A stretch of 64,000 nt of DNA from Acidimicrobiia bacterium (GCA_026985095.1 JALSQW010000063.1:1-64000); one strand, 5' to 3'; shown: positions 1 through 8,878, counted from the stretch's first letter. Notes: a model not told the origin generated them from the letters alone. Made by a program: numbers and translations.

Positions 1-431
1 ATCAAGGCCGACACGGGGTCGTCCCCGACGCCGCCGTCGAGGTAGGCGCGGAGCGCCTCGGTTTCCAGCGATTCAGCATCGAAACGGGTCGACACTCCGT
101 AGCCGTAACGCTCCACCCATGCTCGCTGCTCGTCGAGCGGCGCGTCGGACGTGACCGGATCATCCTCCTCGAACGGCCGCGGCGGGGCGACCACGTACTC
201 GATCCCGTCGAGGCGCATGCACGCGGCGATCGCCTCATCCACCGCGACCTCGAAGCGACGCGCCTGTGCCCGCTCCGCCTCGGTCTCCGGGGACGGCAGC
301 AACCCGTAAACCTCGAACGGCAACGGCTCGTCCGCCTCGAGCCGCGGGAGCGACCGACCGCAAGCCGCTACCACCAATGAGACCGCCAGCATGACGGCGG
401 CTCGAGTGCCGAAGCCGCCACGTGCCGTCAC
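1..431 (-). CDS. Putative lipoprotein, C-terminus beyond window
   Basis: Reading from a GTG at 431, the minus strand is open to the window edge, so the 3' end is missing. The first 24 residues form a lipoprotein signal: Arg residues, a hydrophobic run (AAVMLAVSLVVAAC) and a lipobox with Cys at residue 24. The mature part is acidic and lacks a domain I recognise; it contains two features typical of small actinobacterial lipoproteins of unknown role, an ETEAERAQARRFEVAVDEA helix and a CMRLDGIEYV segment. The GTG overlaps the stop of the upstream lipoprotein gene by four bases (GTGA), arguing for translational coupling and for this start. The two proteins are probably made together and exported to the outer face of the membrane. 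Function unknown. Confidence 0.6.
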   Translation of the reverse strand, partial: MTARGGFGTRAAVMLAVSLVVAACGRSLPRLEADEPLPFEVYGLLPSPETEAERAQARRFEVAVDEAIAACMRLDGIEYVVAPPRPFEEDDPVTSDAPLDEQRAWVERYGYGVSTRFDAESLETEALRAYLDGGVGDDPVSAL

Positions 432-994
432 GGGACGACCGTCGGGGACTGGTCGGCGACCAACTCCAGGTACTCGACGAACCGGTCGCGAGCGAGGCCG
501 AGGTCCGGAGCACCGTCGTCGACCTGCAGTCGCGGCCAGACCTGCTCCACGAGCCGCTCCGACCACGATCCCACGAAGGCGTCGGCGACCTCAGCCGGAT
601 CGCATCGCCAGTCCTTCGCCGCGATGATCGCCGCGCTCGTCGAGTAATACGCCGAGAGGATCGACAACGAGTGGTAGGACCGGAGTGGGAACGGCGGCAG
701 CTCACTCAGGTCGATGACCTCGACCTTCCCGATGTCGGTACCGACCTCGCCGACGACGACCTCCGGGAAGTACCCACCATCCGCCCAGCCGGTGATCACC
801 TCGTCGAACGATCGACCCATCACCGCTCCCAACTCACGACACGACCCTGCGGCGAGCATCGCCTCGCTCGGGGCCACCATGACGACCTCGTAGGTGCTCC
901 CCTCCTGTGCGTCCATCGAGGGCGTCGAGGCGCACGCAGCCACGACCACGATGGAGGCGACCACCACGAGCACCGTGCGCGTCGGCATCCCCAC
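428..994 (-). CDS. Hypothetical lipoprotein
   Basis: A 188-residue protein beginning MGMPTRTVLVVVASIVVVAAC: a short basic end, a hydrophobic core and a lipobox (VVAAC) with the acylated Cys near residue 21. The mature domain is acidic, with Cys residues near 53 (GSCREL) and in a KDWRCDP motif around 128, which could pair as a disulfide outside the cell. No catalytic motif or known family is visible. It is followed without a gap by another lipoprotein gene (GTGA overlap at 428-431) and lies three bases downstream of a further secreted-protein gene, so the three are probably one transcript. It is likely a membrane-anchored extracytoplasmic protein; function unknown. Confidence 0.7.
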   Translation of the reverse strand: MGMPTRTVLVVVASIVVVAACASTPSMDAQEGSTYEVVMVAPSEAMLAAGSCRELGAVMGRSFDEVITGWADGGYFPEVVVGEVGTDIGKVEVIDLSELPPFPLRSYHSLSILSAYYSTSAAIIAAKDWRCDPAEVADAFVGSWSERLVEQVWPRLQVDDGAPDLGLARDRFVEYLELVADQSPTVVP

Positions 995-997
995 ACG

Positions 998-1516
998 CTA
1001 CATCCGGTAGGAGTACGGCGCCGTGAAGCGCAGCGTCTCACCCCGCTGGTGGCTCGACCGCGCGACCGGCGTCCACTTGCTCGCCGGGAGACCAAAGGTG
1101 AACCCGCTGCCGCGAAAAGTCAACCCGATGGTGATCTGAACAGGGTGGAAGTAGCGTCCGACATGCTGCGTCGAATAGGCATACGAGCCCTTTCGTGCTC
1201 CGTACTTGGTCGTCGTCGCAAACCAGCGCCGGGTTCCCGATGCCTGGCACCACCCCCAACAGGAACGCTCGAGCTGGACGTAGTCCTCGCACGCGAAGGC
1301 CCCAGAGCATTGGGTGTTGCGCTGCGTATGACCTTGGGCGACCACGTACGCTCGGCCGAGACTCCAGAACGTGTGCAGCGATGGTCGCTTCGGATCGAGT
1401 CGGCTCGTCGCCAGCGCCGGCGCCACCACGACCACCACAAGGAGCATGGCAGCGCCCAACAAGCCCGCAAACCGAGCTCGGTTGCCGGCCCTCCGCGTCG
1501 TGACCGTCCATTCCAT
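998..1516 (-). CDS. Secreted Cys/Trp-rich hypothetical protein
   Basis: I start this gene at ATG 1516, where the product begins MEWTVTTRRAGNRARF followed by a hydrophobic run ending APALA, a Sec signal peptide with a likely cleavage after ALA. A longer reading to 1660 would bury the signal, while a GAGAGGAG Shine-Dalgarno lies just before 1516. The mature part (about 135 residues) has a cluster of Cys and Trp (CSGAFACEDY, SCWGWC) suggesting disulfides, and a beta-rich tail. It resembles small secreted proteins of actinobacteria with no assigned role. It heads a probable three-gene transcript with the two downstream lipoproteins. No enzyme motif is visible. Confidence 0.65.
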   Translation of the reverse strand: MEWTVTTRRAGNRARFAGLLGAAMLLVVVVVAPALATSRLDPKRPSLHTFWSLGRAYVVAQGHTQRNTQCSGAFACEDYVQLERSCWGWCQASGTRRWFATTTKYGARKGSYAYSTQHVGRYFHPVQITIGLTFRGSGFTFGLPASKWTPVARSSHQRGETLRFTAPYSYRM

Positions 1517-1658
1517 GATCGTCTCCTCTCTCCGATCACGGCCGACCGAACCCCTCCACGCGCCCTGTGGCCCTACAACCACTACCACACACACACACGT
1601 CGTCAAGGACGGTCGACGGAACCGCACTCCTCCAACGGCATCACGTAACCTTGCGGCC

Positions 1659-3872
1659 ATGTCGACCAGGCCCTCGGCTTTGCGGACCCTCGGACTCGTC
1701 CTCGCCGCCTCGGTCCTTCAGGCGTGCGTCGGCCCTGGCGCACCGCCGGCGAGCACCTCGAGCATCCTCACCGGGACGACCCTCCCGTCGACGACCACCA
1801 CCCAGGCGCCGTCGACGACGACGGCGCCGTCGACGACGAGCCCCGCTCCCCCGACCCCATCCGACATCCCCACCCGGTGGGAGCTCACGAACCCGGGAGG
1901 AGGCGGGGCCTACTCCGAGGCTGCGATCACCGGCGACGTCCTCGTCGTCGCCACCGACCTGGCCGGGGTCGCCGTCAGCGTCGACGGCGCCGGGACCTGG
2001 GCGACCCGCGGTGCGTTCGCCGGCCTGGCGGACACCCACGCGGCCGCGGTCGCCGTCGATCCCGACGACCCGACCACCATCGTCGTGGGAACCGACGGCG
2101 GCCTCTACCGCTCGACCGACGCCGGAGCCACCTTCGCCGCCCTCGAACCGGTGGGCTTCGTCAGCGCCGTGGCCGCCCGCGGCGACACGCTCTACGCCGC
2201 GGTCCAGTCGGCCTACGACGTGGCCGACGCGGCGGTGATGGTGAGCCACGACGCGGGCGCGACGTGGACCACGTTGTCGCTCCCCGCAGGCCGGCACGTC
2301 GTCGCCTTCGACATCGACCCGACCGACGCCCGCCGAGCCCTCGTCGTCACCGGCGCCGGCAGGTTCGTCGACGGGCCCGCCGGGATCTTCGTCGTCGACG
2401 GGGACCGGATCTCCCGGGTCGACGCCGACATCGGCCGGATCGTCGATGCCGCTTTCGACCGCCACCACACCGCCACCATCTGGGCGACCACCGACGACGA
2501 CGATCCCGACGCGCCCGGGCACCTGTGGCGTCGCGACGACCGCCACTGGAGCCTGGTCGCCGACCACGGAGGGGTCCTGTGGCTGCCGTCGGCACGTCCC
2601 GGGACGATCCGGCTCGTCGACCCGCGTCGCCAGTTCCCCTGGGACGAACGCTCCGGCGTGTGGGAGTCCACCGACGGAGGAGGCACCTGGGAACACGTTG
2701 GGGCCGTCGACGACTGGCAGCCCGGGTGGTCGCGGGTCCCGTGGGCCTTCACCGACGGGTTCGACGGACCCGTACCGTCCCTGGCGGTCGACCCGGCCGA
2801 TCCCGACCGGGCGCTGCTGGTCAACTCCCAGTTCGCCTACCTCACAACCGACGGGGGACGCACCTTCACCCCCGCGTTCACCGACGAGGTGGCGCCGGGA
2901 CGGTGGCGGTCCCGGGGTCTCGACAACGTCGTCGTCGCCGACGTCGCCGTCTCGGCCGACGGTGCGACGCTCTACGCCGGGTACTGGGATCTCGGGTGCT
3001 GGCGCAGCCCCGACCGGGGCGCCTCATGGGAGAACTGCAACACGGTCGGCCACTCGGGCGACTGGGAAGGTTCCGGCGGGTTCACCGGCACCGTGGCCGC
3101 CGACCCGACCCGCCCCGAGGTGGTGTGGGCCGCCCACGCTCCCGACTGGGCATCGTCGGCGACGATCCTGCGCTCCATCGACCGCGGCGCCACGTGGGAG
3201 GAGACGTCCGGGCTCCCCGACGCCCCGGATCTCCTCGGCCTGTCGGTGGACCCGACCAGTCCGTCCGGCGCCCGGGTGCTCTACGTGACCCACGACGGCG
3301 ACGTCTACCGGTCCGCCGACGACGGCCGTACCTGGGTGCTCGACTTCGCGTGCGGCGGATGCCGCACGACGACCGTCGGACCCGACGGGCAGGTGTACGC
3401 GGGAGGCGAGGCGGGCCTCTGGTTCCGGCAACCGGACGGGACCTGGCTCGACACCGACTCCACCGGCCTGGGCGGCGACGTCGACGGCCCACCGTGGACG
3501 TTCCGATGGCGGGGCGTCACCGCCATCGCCGTCGCCGGCGACGGCGAGCCGTGGGTGGCGGTCCTCGGCGACGACGGCGGCATCCTCCGGCCGGACGGCG
3601 ACGGCTGGGAGGCGGTCCGGTCGGGTCGGTTCTACCGTGACCTCGCCTTCGACCCCGACGACCCGACGATCCTCTACGCGGCGTCGTCGTCGGCGCTCGA
3701 CCACGGCGGCTACGACCCCGGGACGGTCGGCCTCGAGGTGTCCATCGACGGGGGCGCCACCTGGCGGGTCGCCGACGACGGCCTCGCCTGGCCGTTCGTG
3801 ACGAACGTCACCGTCGACGGCGGGATGGTGCTCGTCGGCTCCCCCGGCACCGGCGTCGCCGTCGGACGCTGA
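1659..3872 (+). CDS. BNR/sortilin-like beta-propeller lipoprotein
   Basis: A 737-residue lipoprotein. ATG 1659 gives a signal peptide with lipobox LQAC (Cys near 21), followed by a Ser/Thr/Pro linker of about 40 residues (runs of TTTT and PSTTT), a spacer typical of actinobacterial surface proteins. The rest is a chain of WD40/YVTN/BNR-like repeats: the pattern SxDGGxTW or STDGGRTF recurs about ten times (for example STDGGGTW, SIDRGATW, SADDGRTW, SIDGGATW), as in sortilin/Vps10 and photosystem-assembly HCF136 propellers. This should fold into one or two beta-propellers displayed on the cell surface, for binding protein or polysaccharide; no catalytic residues are evident. A TAACCT hexamer ends 7 nt before the ATG and no Shine-Dalgarno is seen, suggesting a leaderless transcript. 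Confidence 0.85.
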   Translation: MSTRPSALRTLGLVLAASVLQACVGPGAPPASTSSILTGTTLPSTTTTQAPSTTTAPSTTSPAPPTPSDIPTRWELTNPGGGGAYSEAAITGDVLVVATDLAGVAVSVDGAGTWATRGAFAGLADTHAAAVAVDPDDPTTIVVGTDGGLYRSTDAGATFAALEPVGFVSAVAARGDTLYAAVQSAYDVADAAVMVSHDAGATWTTLSLPAGRHVVAFDIDPTDARRALVVTGAGRFVDGPAGIFVVDGDRISRVDADIGRIVDAAFDRHHTATIWATTDDDDPDAPGHLWRRDDRHWSLVADHGGVLWLPSARPGTIRLVDPRRQFPWDERSGVWESTDGGGTWEHVGAVDDWQPGWSRVPWAFTDGFDGPVPSLAVDPADPDRALLVNSQFAYLTTDGGRTFTPAFTDEVAPGRWRSRGLDNVVVADVAVSADGATLYAGYWDLGCWRSPDRGASWENCNTVGHSGDWEGSGGFTGTVAADPTRPEVVWAAHAPDWASSATILRSIDRGATWEETSGLPDAPDLLGLSVDPTSPSGARVLYVTHDGDVYRSADDGRTWVLDFACGGCRTTTVGPDGQVYAGGEAGLWFRQPDGTWLDTDSTGLGGDVDGPPWTFRWRGVTAIAVAGDGEPWVAVLGDDGGILRPDGDGWEAVRSGRFYRDLAFDPDDPTILYAASSSALDHGGYDPGTVGLEVSIDGGATWRVADDGLAWPFVTNVTVDGGMVLVGSPGTGVAVGR

Positions 3873-3917
3873 GCTCGGCGCCGCTCCACGCCGTCTGCGA
3901 CGCTCGTCGAACTGGGC

Positions 3918-4141
3918 CACGAACAGCATGCCCGCCCGTGTTCTGGCGACGCCATTGCGGGACGAATCCAGCAGGTTGTTGCCCGCCAGGTCGGGGACGG
4001 CGACGTGGCGGTCGTCGAGGACCCGCACGGACCCGGGAGAGCCGCCTCGAGGCGGTCACGGAGCTTGCCTGCGGCCCGCGCCGACGGGTCCCGATGGCGG
4101 GCCATGAGCGCCGCCTGGTCGACGATCCGACGGGCGTCCAT
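3918..4141 (-). pseudogene. Remnant of PPOX (MSMEG_1061-like) flavoprotein gene
   Basis: Two pieces in different frames match successive parts of the FMN-dependent PPOX (pyridoxamine-5'-phosphate-oxidase-like) family. Reading down from ATG 4141, MDARRIVDQAALMARHRDPS then RAAGKLRDRLEA resembles the family's N-terminal helix. From about 4050 a second frame gives PPRGGSPGSVRVLDDRHVA, continuing to PGNNLLDS-like and TRAGMLFV text, the core flavin-binding strands. About 25 residues expected between the two pieces are missing and the frame changes at the join. The C-terminal half of the fold is also absent, the similarity ending near 3918. I infer an inactivated gene with an internal deletion and a 3' truncation. 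The gap 3873-4217 otherwise holds nothing I recognise. Confidence 0.5.
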
Positions 4142-4217
4142 GATGGCCGAGCCGGCTCCCCGGCGGGGCGACGCGTCCGATCGATACCGGCGCGGGCTCG
4201 TCATCGTCCTCGGGCCG

Positions 4218-4976
4218 TCAGAACACCCGGTAGCCACCGTCGACGACGATGGTGTCGCCGGTGTGATAGCGCGACGCGTCGGAAGCGAGGTAAACGGCGA
4301 TGCCGGCGAAGTCCTCCGGGCGACCCCACCGACCGAGGGGGATCCGTGCCCTGGCAGCCGCCACGAACCGCTCGTTGCCCATGAGCGGTGCGGTCATGGG
4401 CGTGTCGATCCATCCCGGCAGGACGGCGTTGGCGCGGATGCCGTAGCGGCCGTATTCGACGGCGAGGGCCCGGATCATCGACGACACCCCGGCCTTGGTG
4501 GCGGCGTAGTGCTCGCCGCGCGGCATCCCGAAGATCGACGCGATCGATGACGTCACCACCAGCGACCCCGGCGCCTCCCGCGACCGGAGGTGCCGCACCG
4601 CCTCCCGCAGGGTGAGGAACGCCCCGTCGAGGTTGACCCGCAGGATCGCCTTCCATTCGTCCAAGGTCATCTCCTCGAACCGGGTCCCCCGGGTGCCGAC
4701 CCCGGCGTTGGCGAAGCAGGCATCGACGGTGCCGAACCGGTCGACGGTCCCTCCGAACACCTCGAGGACCTGCGCCTCGTCACCGACGTCGCAGACGAAG
4801 GCCTCGACGTCGGCGCCCAGGGCACGCAGGCGCTCGACGGCGGCCTGGTTCTTGTCGGGGTCGGTGCCCCAGATCGCCACCGACGCGCCCGCCCGAGCCA
4901 GGCCTTCGGCCATGCCGAGGCCGATCCCGCCGTTGCCGCCGGTGACCAGCGCCACCGTTCCGGTCAGATCGAACAT
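4218..4976 (-). CDS. SDR family oxidoreductase
   Basis: A 252-residue classical short-chain dehydrogenase/reductase. The N-terminal nucleotide motif is TGGNGGIG (residues about 12-19), followed by CDV and NAGVG strands, the catalytic Ser in VVTSSIAS and the Tyr-Lys pair in HYAATKAG; the C-terminus VVDGGYRVF is typical of FabG-like enzymes. It should catalyse NAD(P)-dependent oxidation or reduction of a hydroxyl/keto group on an unknown cytoplasmic substrate. I start at ATG 4976 (MFDLTGTVALVTGG) because an AGGAG lies 11 nt upstream and the longer reading adds residues outside the fold. The gene stands alone, divergent from the DUF1800 gene. Substrate cannot be told from sequence. Confidence 0.85.
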   Translation of the reverse strand: MFDLTGTVALVTGGNGGIGLGMAEGLARAGASVAIWGTDPDKNQAAVERLRALGADVEAFVCDVGDEAQVLEVFGGTVDRFGTVDACFANAGVGTRGTRFEEMTLDEWKAILRVNLDGAFLTLREAVRHLRSREAPGSLVVTSSIASIFGMPRGEHYAATKAGVSSMIRALAVEYGRYGIRANAVLPGWIDTPMTAPLMGNERFVAAARARIPLGRWGRPEDFAGIAVYLASDASRYHTGDTIVVDGGYRVF

Positions 4977-5096
4977 GTCCACACCTGCTCCTCGGTCGGC
5001 GACCCCGAGACGATAGACGCCGGGGCGTCGGGGAACACCGGCGATTCTTCGCGACGGCTTCATCGTTCTCGAACAGACGCGTCGGACACTGGGGAC

Positions 5097-6341
5097 ATGA
5101 GCTACTCGGAACGGGAACGCATCAGCCACGTCGCTCGCCGCATCGGCTTCGGGGTCGAACCCGCCATCGTCAAGGCGCTCAGCGTCGACGAAGCCATCGC
5201 CATGGCCCTCGACCTGTCGGTCCCCACCCCGCCACCGGACCCCGTCGCACCCGCCGACATGGACGAGGCCCGCTCACCGGAACAGCGCGAGGCCCCGTAC
5301 CGCTACTGGTTCGCTCAGCTCGTCGACGGGCCCCGGCGGATCGAGGAGCGACTCACCTGGTTCTGGCACGACCACTTCGCCACCGGGATCCAGAAGGTCA
5401 AGGTGCCGTATCTCATGTTCGTCCAGCACGCCACCATCCGGAAGCTCGCCACCGGATCGTTCGCCGAGCTCCTCCACGCCATCGCCGTCGATCCCGCGAT
5501 GCTGATCTACCTCGACGGTGTCCAGAACGCGGCCGGTCGGATCAACGAGAACTTCGGCCGGGAGGTGATGGAGCTGTTCACCCTCGGCCGCGGCAACTAC
5601 ACCGAGGACGACGTCGTCGCCGCCTCCCGCGCGTTCAGCGGCTGGGTGGTGCCCCGTGCCGGTCCCCGGGCGGAACGTCGCGGTCTGACCCCGTGGGCAG
5701 CGACCTTCGTGCCGTTCCGCCACGACGACGGAACCAAGACCTTCCTCGGGGTCACCGGCGAGCTCGATGCCTCCGACGCCATCGACATCATCTTGGACCA
5801 GCCCGCCACGGCGACCTTCGTTTCCGCCAAGCTGTACCGCGAGTTGGTCGGCGTCCCTCCCGACCCGACGACCAACGAGCGGATCGCGGCGGTGTTCCGC
5901 CGGGACTGGTCGATCATGGCGCTCGTCGAGGAGATCGTCGCCGATCCCGGGTTCGTGAGCGACGACGCGATCCGGACCAAGGTCCGCACGCCGTTGGAAC
6001 GAGCGGCAGGGATCGCCCAGGTCTTCGGCGCCGGATCCCCGGCCGCGGGCCGCAGCATCTTCCAGGCCCTGCGGGCGGTCCGGTTCGTCCCGTTCGCTCC
6101 CCCGAACGTGGCCGGGTTCCCGAAGGGAGAGCGGCTGCTCGGGCCCTACCGGCTCGTGCACGGATTCGATCTGGCGGCGGCGCTGCCCCGGGAGGTCCCC
6201 GACCTGTCGGCGGACGAGCTGGCGGCCCGATTCGGCATCTTCGATCTCGGCGCCGACAGCCGCACGGTGATCGACGCCGCCACCGATCCGTTCGTCCGCG
6301 CCGCATTGACCGTCAACGCACCGGAGTACTTCGTCACATGA
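5097..6341 (+). CDS. DUF1800 family protein
   Basis: A 414-residue protein of the DUF1800 family. It opens with ERISHVARRIGFGV, and carries the family's signature stretches: EERLTWFWHDHFATG near residue 80, LDGVQNAAGRINENFGREVM near 145, and ELFTLGRGNYTEDDV. No signal peptide is obvious at the start, which is common in this family. Its stop overlaps the ATG of the following DUF1501 gene (ATGA at 6338-6341), and this two-gene arrangement is widespread in Planctomycetes, Actinomycetota and Proteobacteria. The biochemical role is unknown; partner DUF1501 proteins belong to the alkaline-phosphatase superfamily and are exported, so this protein may act with it at the envelope. Confidence 0.85.
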   Translation: MSYSERERISHVARRIGFGVEPAIVKALSVDEAIAMALDLSVPTPPPDPVAPADMDEARSPEQREAPYRYWFAQLVDGPRRIEERLTWFWHDHFATGIQKVKVPYLMFVQHATIRKLATGSFAELLHAIAVDPAMLIYLDGVQNAAGRINENFGREVMELFTLGRGNYTEDDVVAASRAFSGWVVPRAGPRAERRGLTPWAATFVPFRHDDGTKTFLGVTGELDASDAIDIILDQPATATFVSAKLYRELVGVPPDPTTNERIAAVFRRDWSIMALVEEIVADPGFVSDDAIRTKVRTPLERAAGIAQVFGAGSPAAGRSIFQALRAVRFVPFAPPNVAGFPKGERLLGPYRLVHGFDLAAALPREVPDLSADELAARFGIFDLGADSRTVIDAATDPFVRAALTVNAPEYFVT

Positions 6342-7690
6342 ACGAGCACACGACCCCCGACACCGGCGCCGTCGAGACCCCCGACGGCGCCTGCCCGGCC
6401 ATCACCCGCCGCCGGTTCATCGCCGCCCTCGGAGCGTCCGTCGCCACGGTGGCGGTGGGCGGGTACGGGATCTCCGTTTGGGGCAAGAACCCGACGGCGA
6501 CGACGGTCGCCCCCACCGGCGTCCTGCAAGCGGCGACGACGGCGCCGACCGTCGGATCGCTGGGATCCGCCACCGGACGCACCCTGGTGGTGGTCGAGAT
6601 GGGCGGAGGCAACGACGGTCTCAACACGGTGGTCCCGTTCGCCTCCGGTCGCTACCACGACCTGCGCGGCGATCTGGCCATCGACGAGCCCCTCGATCTC
6701 GACGGCGAGATCGGCCTGCACCCGGCGTTGACGTTCCTGGCCGACCGGTACGACGCCGGGGACGTCGCGATCGTCGAAGGGATCGGCTATCCCGACCCCG
6801 ACCTGTCCCACTTCGCCTCGATGGCGACCTGGTGGAGCGGCCTGCCCGGTTCGGTCGGTGCGACCGGATGGCTCGGCCGGTACCTCGACGGCACCGTCGG
6901 GTCGGAGGATCCGCTCGCCGGGGTCACGATCGGGCCGGGTCCGACCCCCGCCCTCCTCGGCGAACGGTCCTTCCAGGTGTCGGTGCAGGACATGTCGGGG
7001 CTGGCCCCCGCCGTGCCGGGATGGATCGACGACACCGACGAGCTGATGGCCATGTGGCAGGGCTTCGCTCCCGGCGACTTCGACGGCGCCGTCCTCCTGG
7101 ACCTGGTCAGGGCGGCCATCGGCATCACCGTCGACGCCGCCAACGAGCTCAACGCGAAGCTCGACGGCGCTCCCGCCGACGACCCGACCCCGGCCGGGCG
7201 GCGACGGAGGTCGGATCTCGGGACCTCGATGGAGGTCGCCGCGGCGCTCGTCACCGCTCCCGGCCCGCCCGCCGTCGTGTACGTCCACGGCTGGGGCGAC
7301 TTCGACACCCACGAGGGCCAGGCCGACCGTCACCAGGGCATGATGGAGACCCTGAACGAGGCGTTGGGCGACTTCTTCGACGCGGTGGAAGCAGCCGCCG
7401 TGCAGGACCGGGTGATCGTGATGACGACCTCGGAGTTCGGGCGGCGCCCGGCGTTCAACGGATCGGGCACCGACCATGGGACGGCCAACGCCCACTTCCT
7501 CGTCGGCGCTCCCGTGGCGGGGGGACGCTACGGCGAGACCCCGAGCCTCGTCGACCTCGACCGGCGGGGCAACATGATCCACACCGTCGACTACCGGTCG
7601 GTGTTCGCCTCGGTCCTCACCGGCTGGTTCGGCGCCGACGCCGAGACGATCTTCGGCGCCGATCTGGAGACGCTGCCGCTACTGGGCTGA
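6338..7690 (+). CDS. Tat-exported DUF1501 family protein
   Basis: A 450-residue DUF1501 protein. Near residue 23 it has ITRRRFIAALGASVATVAVGG, a twin-arginine signal, so it is predicted to be exported folded. The mature part shows the family hallmarks: LVVVEMGGGNDGLNTVVPF near 83, a YPDPDLSHFASM segment, YVHGWGDFDTHEGQ near 310, and MTTSEFGRRPAFNGSGTDHG, in which Asp, His and Thr/Ser positions recall the metal-binding core of the alkaline-phosphatase superfamily. Substrate is not known. It is translationally coupled to the upstream DUF1800 gene. Overall length is normal for the family and nothing looks disrupted. Confidence 0.88.
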   Translation: MNEHTTPDTGAVETPDGACPAITRRRFIAALGASVATVAVGGYGISVWGKNPTATTVAPTGVLQAATTAPTVGSLGSATGRTLVVVEMGGGNDGLNTVVPFASGRYHDLRGDLAIDEPLDLDGEIGLHPALTFLADRYDAGDVAIVEGIGYPDPDLSHFASMATWWSGLPGSVGATGWLGRYLDGTVGSEDPLAGVTIGPGPTPALLGERSFQVSVQDMSGLAPAVPGWIDDTDELMAMWQGFAPGDFDGAVLLDLVRAAIGITVDAANELNAKLDGAPADDPTPAGRRRRSDLGTSMEVAAALVTAPGPPAVVYVHGWGDFDTHEGQADRHQGMMETLNEALGDFFDAVEAAAVQDRVIVMTTSEFGRRPAFNGSGTDHGTANAHFLVGAPVAGGRYGETPSLVDLDRRGNMIHTVDYRSVFASVLTGWFGADAETIFGADLETLPLLG

Positions 7691-7768
7691 GGGTCGCGCT
7701 GGGCGAGATTCGGCTCACCTTCGGCGTCCGACCTGCCGATGCCACCAGGAGTCGACCAGGGAGCACCC

Positions 7769-8878
7769 ATGGGCAGGACCAGGATCGCCGTGACCGTCGT
7801 CGCGCTCGGCCTGGTCGGCGCGGCGTGCGGTCGGGCGGCGACGTCGACGTCGGCCGCGCCACCGACGGCACCGGACGCGCCCTCGACCACGTCCGCCGCG
7901 TTCGGGACGGTCCAGGCGCAGCGGCTCTCATATGCCTACGAGGACGTCGAGACCGTCGAGTACCTCCTCTCGATCGACCAGACCGTCGCCATGCACAACG
8001 ATGGCGACGTACCGCCCGACGAGAGCGGGGACCTGCCCGTCGACGTGGCCATCCACTCGGTGCTCGAAGGACCGATCCGCTACGAGACGAGCCCCGGGCC
8101 CGAACCCGGCACGACCCGGATCCGGATCGTCACCGAGCTCACCGACGTGTCGGTCGAAGGGACGGTCGACGGGGTTCCCGCCGATGGAACCGAAGGACTC
8201 GACGACGTCGGCGCGATCGCGCCGATCGACGTGACGGTGGTCGTCGACGACCAGGGAACGATCGTGTCGGTCGACGGCGACGAGTTCGGAGATGTGTCCG
8301 GGTTCCTGGGCAACCAGGGCACGGCGGGACTCGGCTTCGTCGGCAACCAGCAGCTCGGACGGCCCGTGGGTCCCGCCTTCCCCGATCAACCGGTGACCAT
8401 CGGCGACTCCTGGACGGAGGTGACCGAGACCGAGGGGCCCGATGGCCCGATCGTGACGACCGCCACGCACACCCTCGTGGCCACCGAGACCGTGGATGGG
8501 ACCGACGTGGTGGTGGTCGAGAGCTCCTATGAGACCGAGGAGATCGAGATGGACCTCGGCCGCCTCCTCCGGGACATGTTCACCGGCCTCGCCGACGGGG
8601 TCGGTGCGGATCCCGAGATGAGTCCCGAGGATCGAGCAGAGCTCGAGGCGGCGTTCGAAGAGATCGCCTTCGTGATCCACGTCGAGCCGACGATGAGCAC
8701 CGCCGTCTCCCGCTTCTCTCCGGACACCGGCCTCGTCGTGTCGGCCGACGTCGAGGTCGACGCGGCGATGTCGATGGACGTTCGCGTCCCGGACGAGACC
8801 GGTGGGGTGCGATCGCTCACCACCGAGATGACGATCCACCAGTCCATGCGGTACGAGCTCGTCGGCGACGGGGCATAG
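7769..8878 (+). CDS. Hypothetical lipoprotein (beta-rich, 369 aa)
   Basis: Starting at ATG 7769, supported by an AGGGAG site 8 nt upstream, the product begins MGRTRIAVTVVALGLVGAAC: a lipoprotein signal with Cys at 20, followed by a short Ala/Thr/Ser/Pro linker. The mature domain is acidic and almost certainly beta-rich, with repeated strands such as RIRIVTELTDVSVEGTV, DVTVVVDDQGTIVSVDGDEF and DVVVVESSYETEEIEMDL. It resembles actinobacterial DUF6263-like lipoproteins, though I cannot confirm this. It follows the DUF1501 gene by 78 bases on the same strand and may be co-transcribed. Probably anchored on the outside of the cytoplasmic membrane; function unknown. Confidence 0.7.
   Translation: MGRTRIAVTVVALGLVGAACGRAATSTSAAPPTAPDAPSTTSAAFGTVQAQRLSYAYEDVETVEYLLSIDQTVAMHNDGDVPPDESGDLPVDVAIHSVLEGPIRYETSPGPEPGTTRIRIVTELTDVSVEGTVDGVPADGTEGLDDVGAIAPIDVTVVVDDQGTIVSVDGDEFGDVSGFLGNQGTAGLGFVGNQQLGRPVGPAFPDQPVTIGDSWTEVTETEGPDGPIVTTATHTLVATETVDGTDVVVVESSYETEEIEMDLGRLLRDMFTGLADGVGADPEMSPEDRAELEAAFEEIAFVIHVEPTMSTAVSRFSPDTGLVVSADVEVDAAMSMDVRVPDETGGVRSLTTEMTIHQSMRYELVGDGA

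Noticed and set aside
1586-1598. CACACACACACAC run in the divergent region before the BNR lipoprotein
   Set aside because: Only six dinucleotide units, 60 bp away from either start; too short to support phase variation.
1724-3640. 638-codon open frame on the plus strand inside the BNR lipoprotein gene
   Set aside because: Arg-rich shadow frame caused by high GC; the other frame has the signal peptide and repeated BNR motifs.
4005-4550. Plus-strand frame across the PPOX remnant and the SDR gene
   Set aside because: It is antisense to both; its translation has no motif, whereas the minus strand gives recognisable PPOX and SDR sequence.
6478-8532. 684-codon open frame across DUF1501 and lipoprotein genes
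   Set aside because: Arg/Pro-rich and runs through two independent genes with clear starts and stops; a GC-driven shadow.
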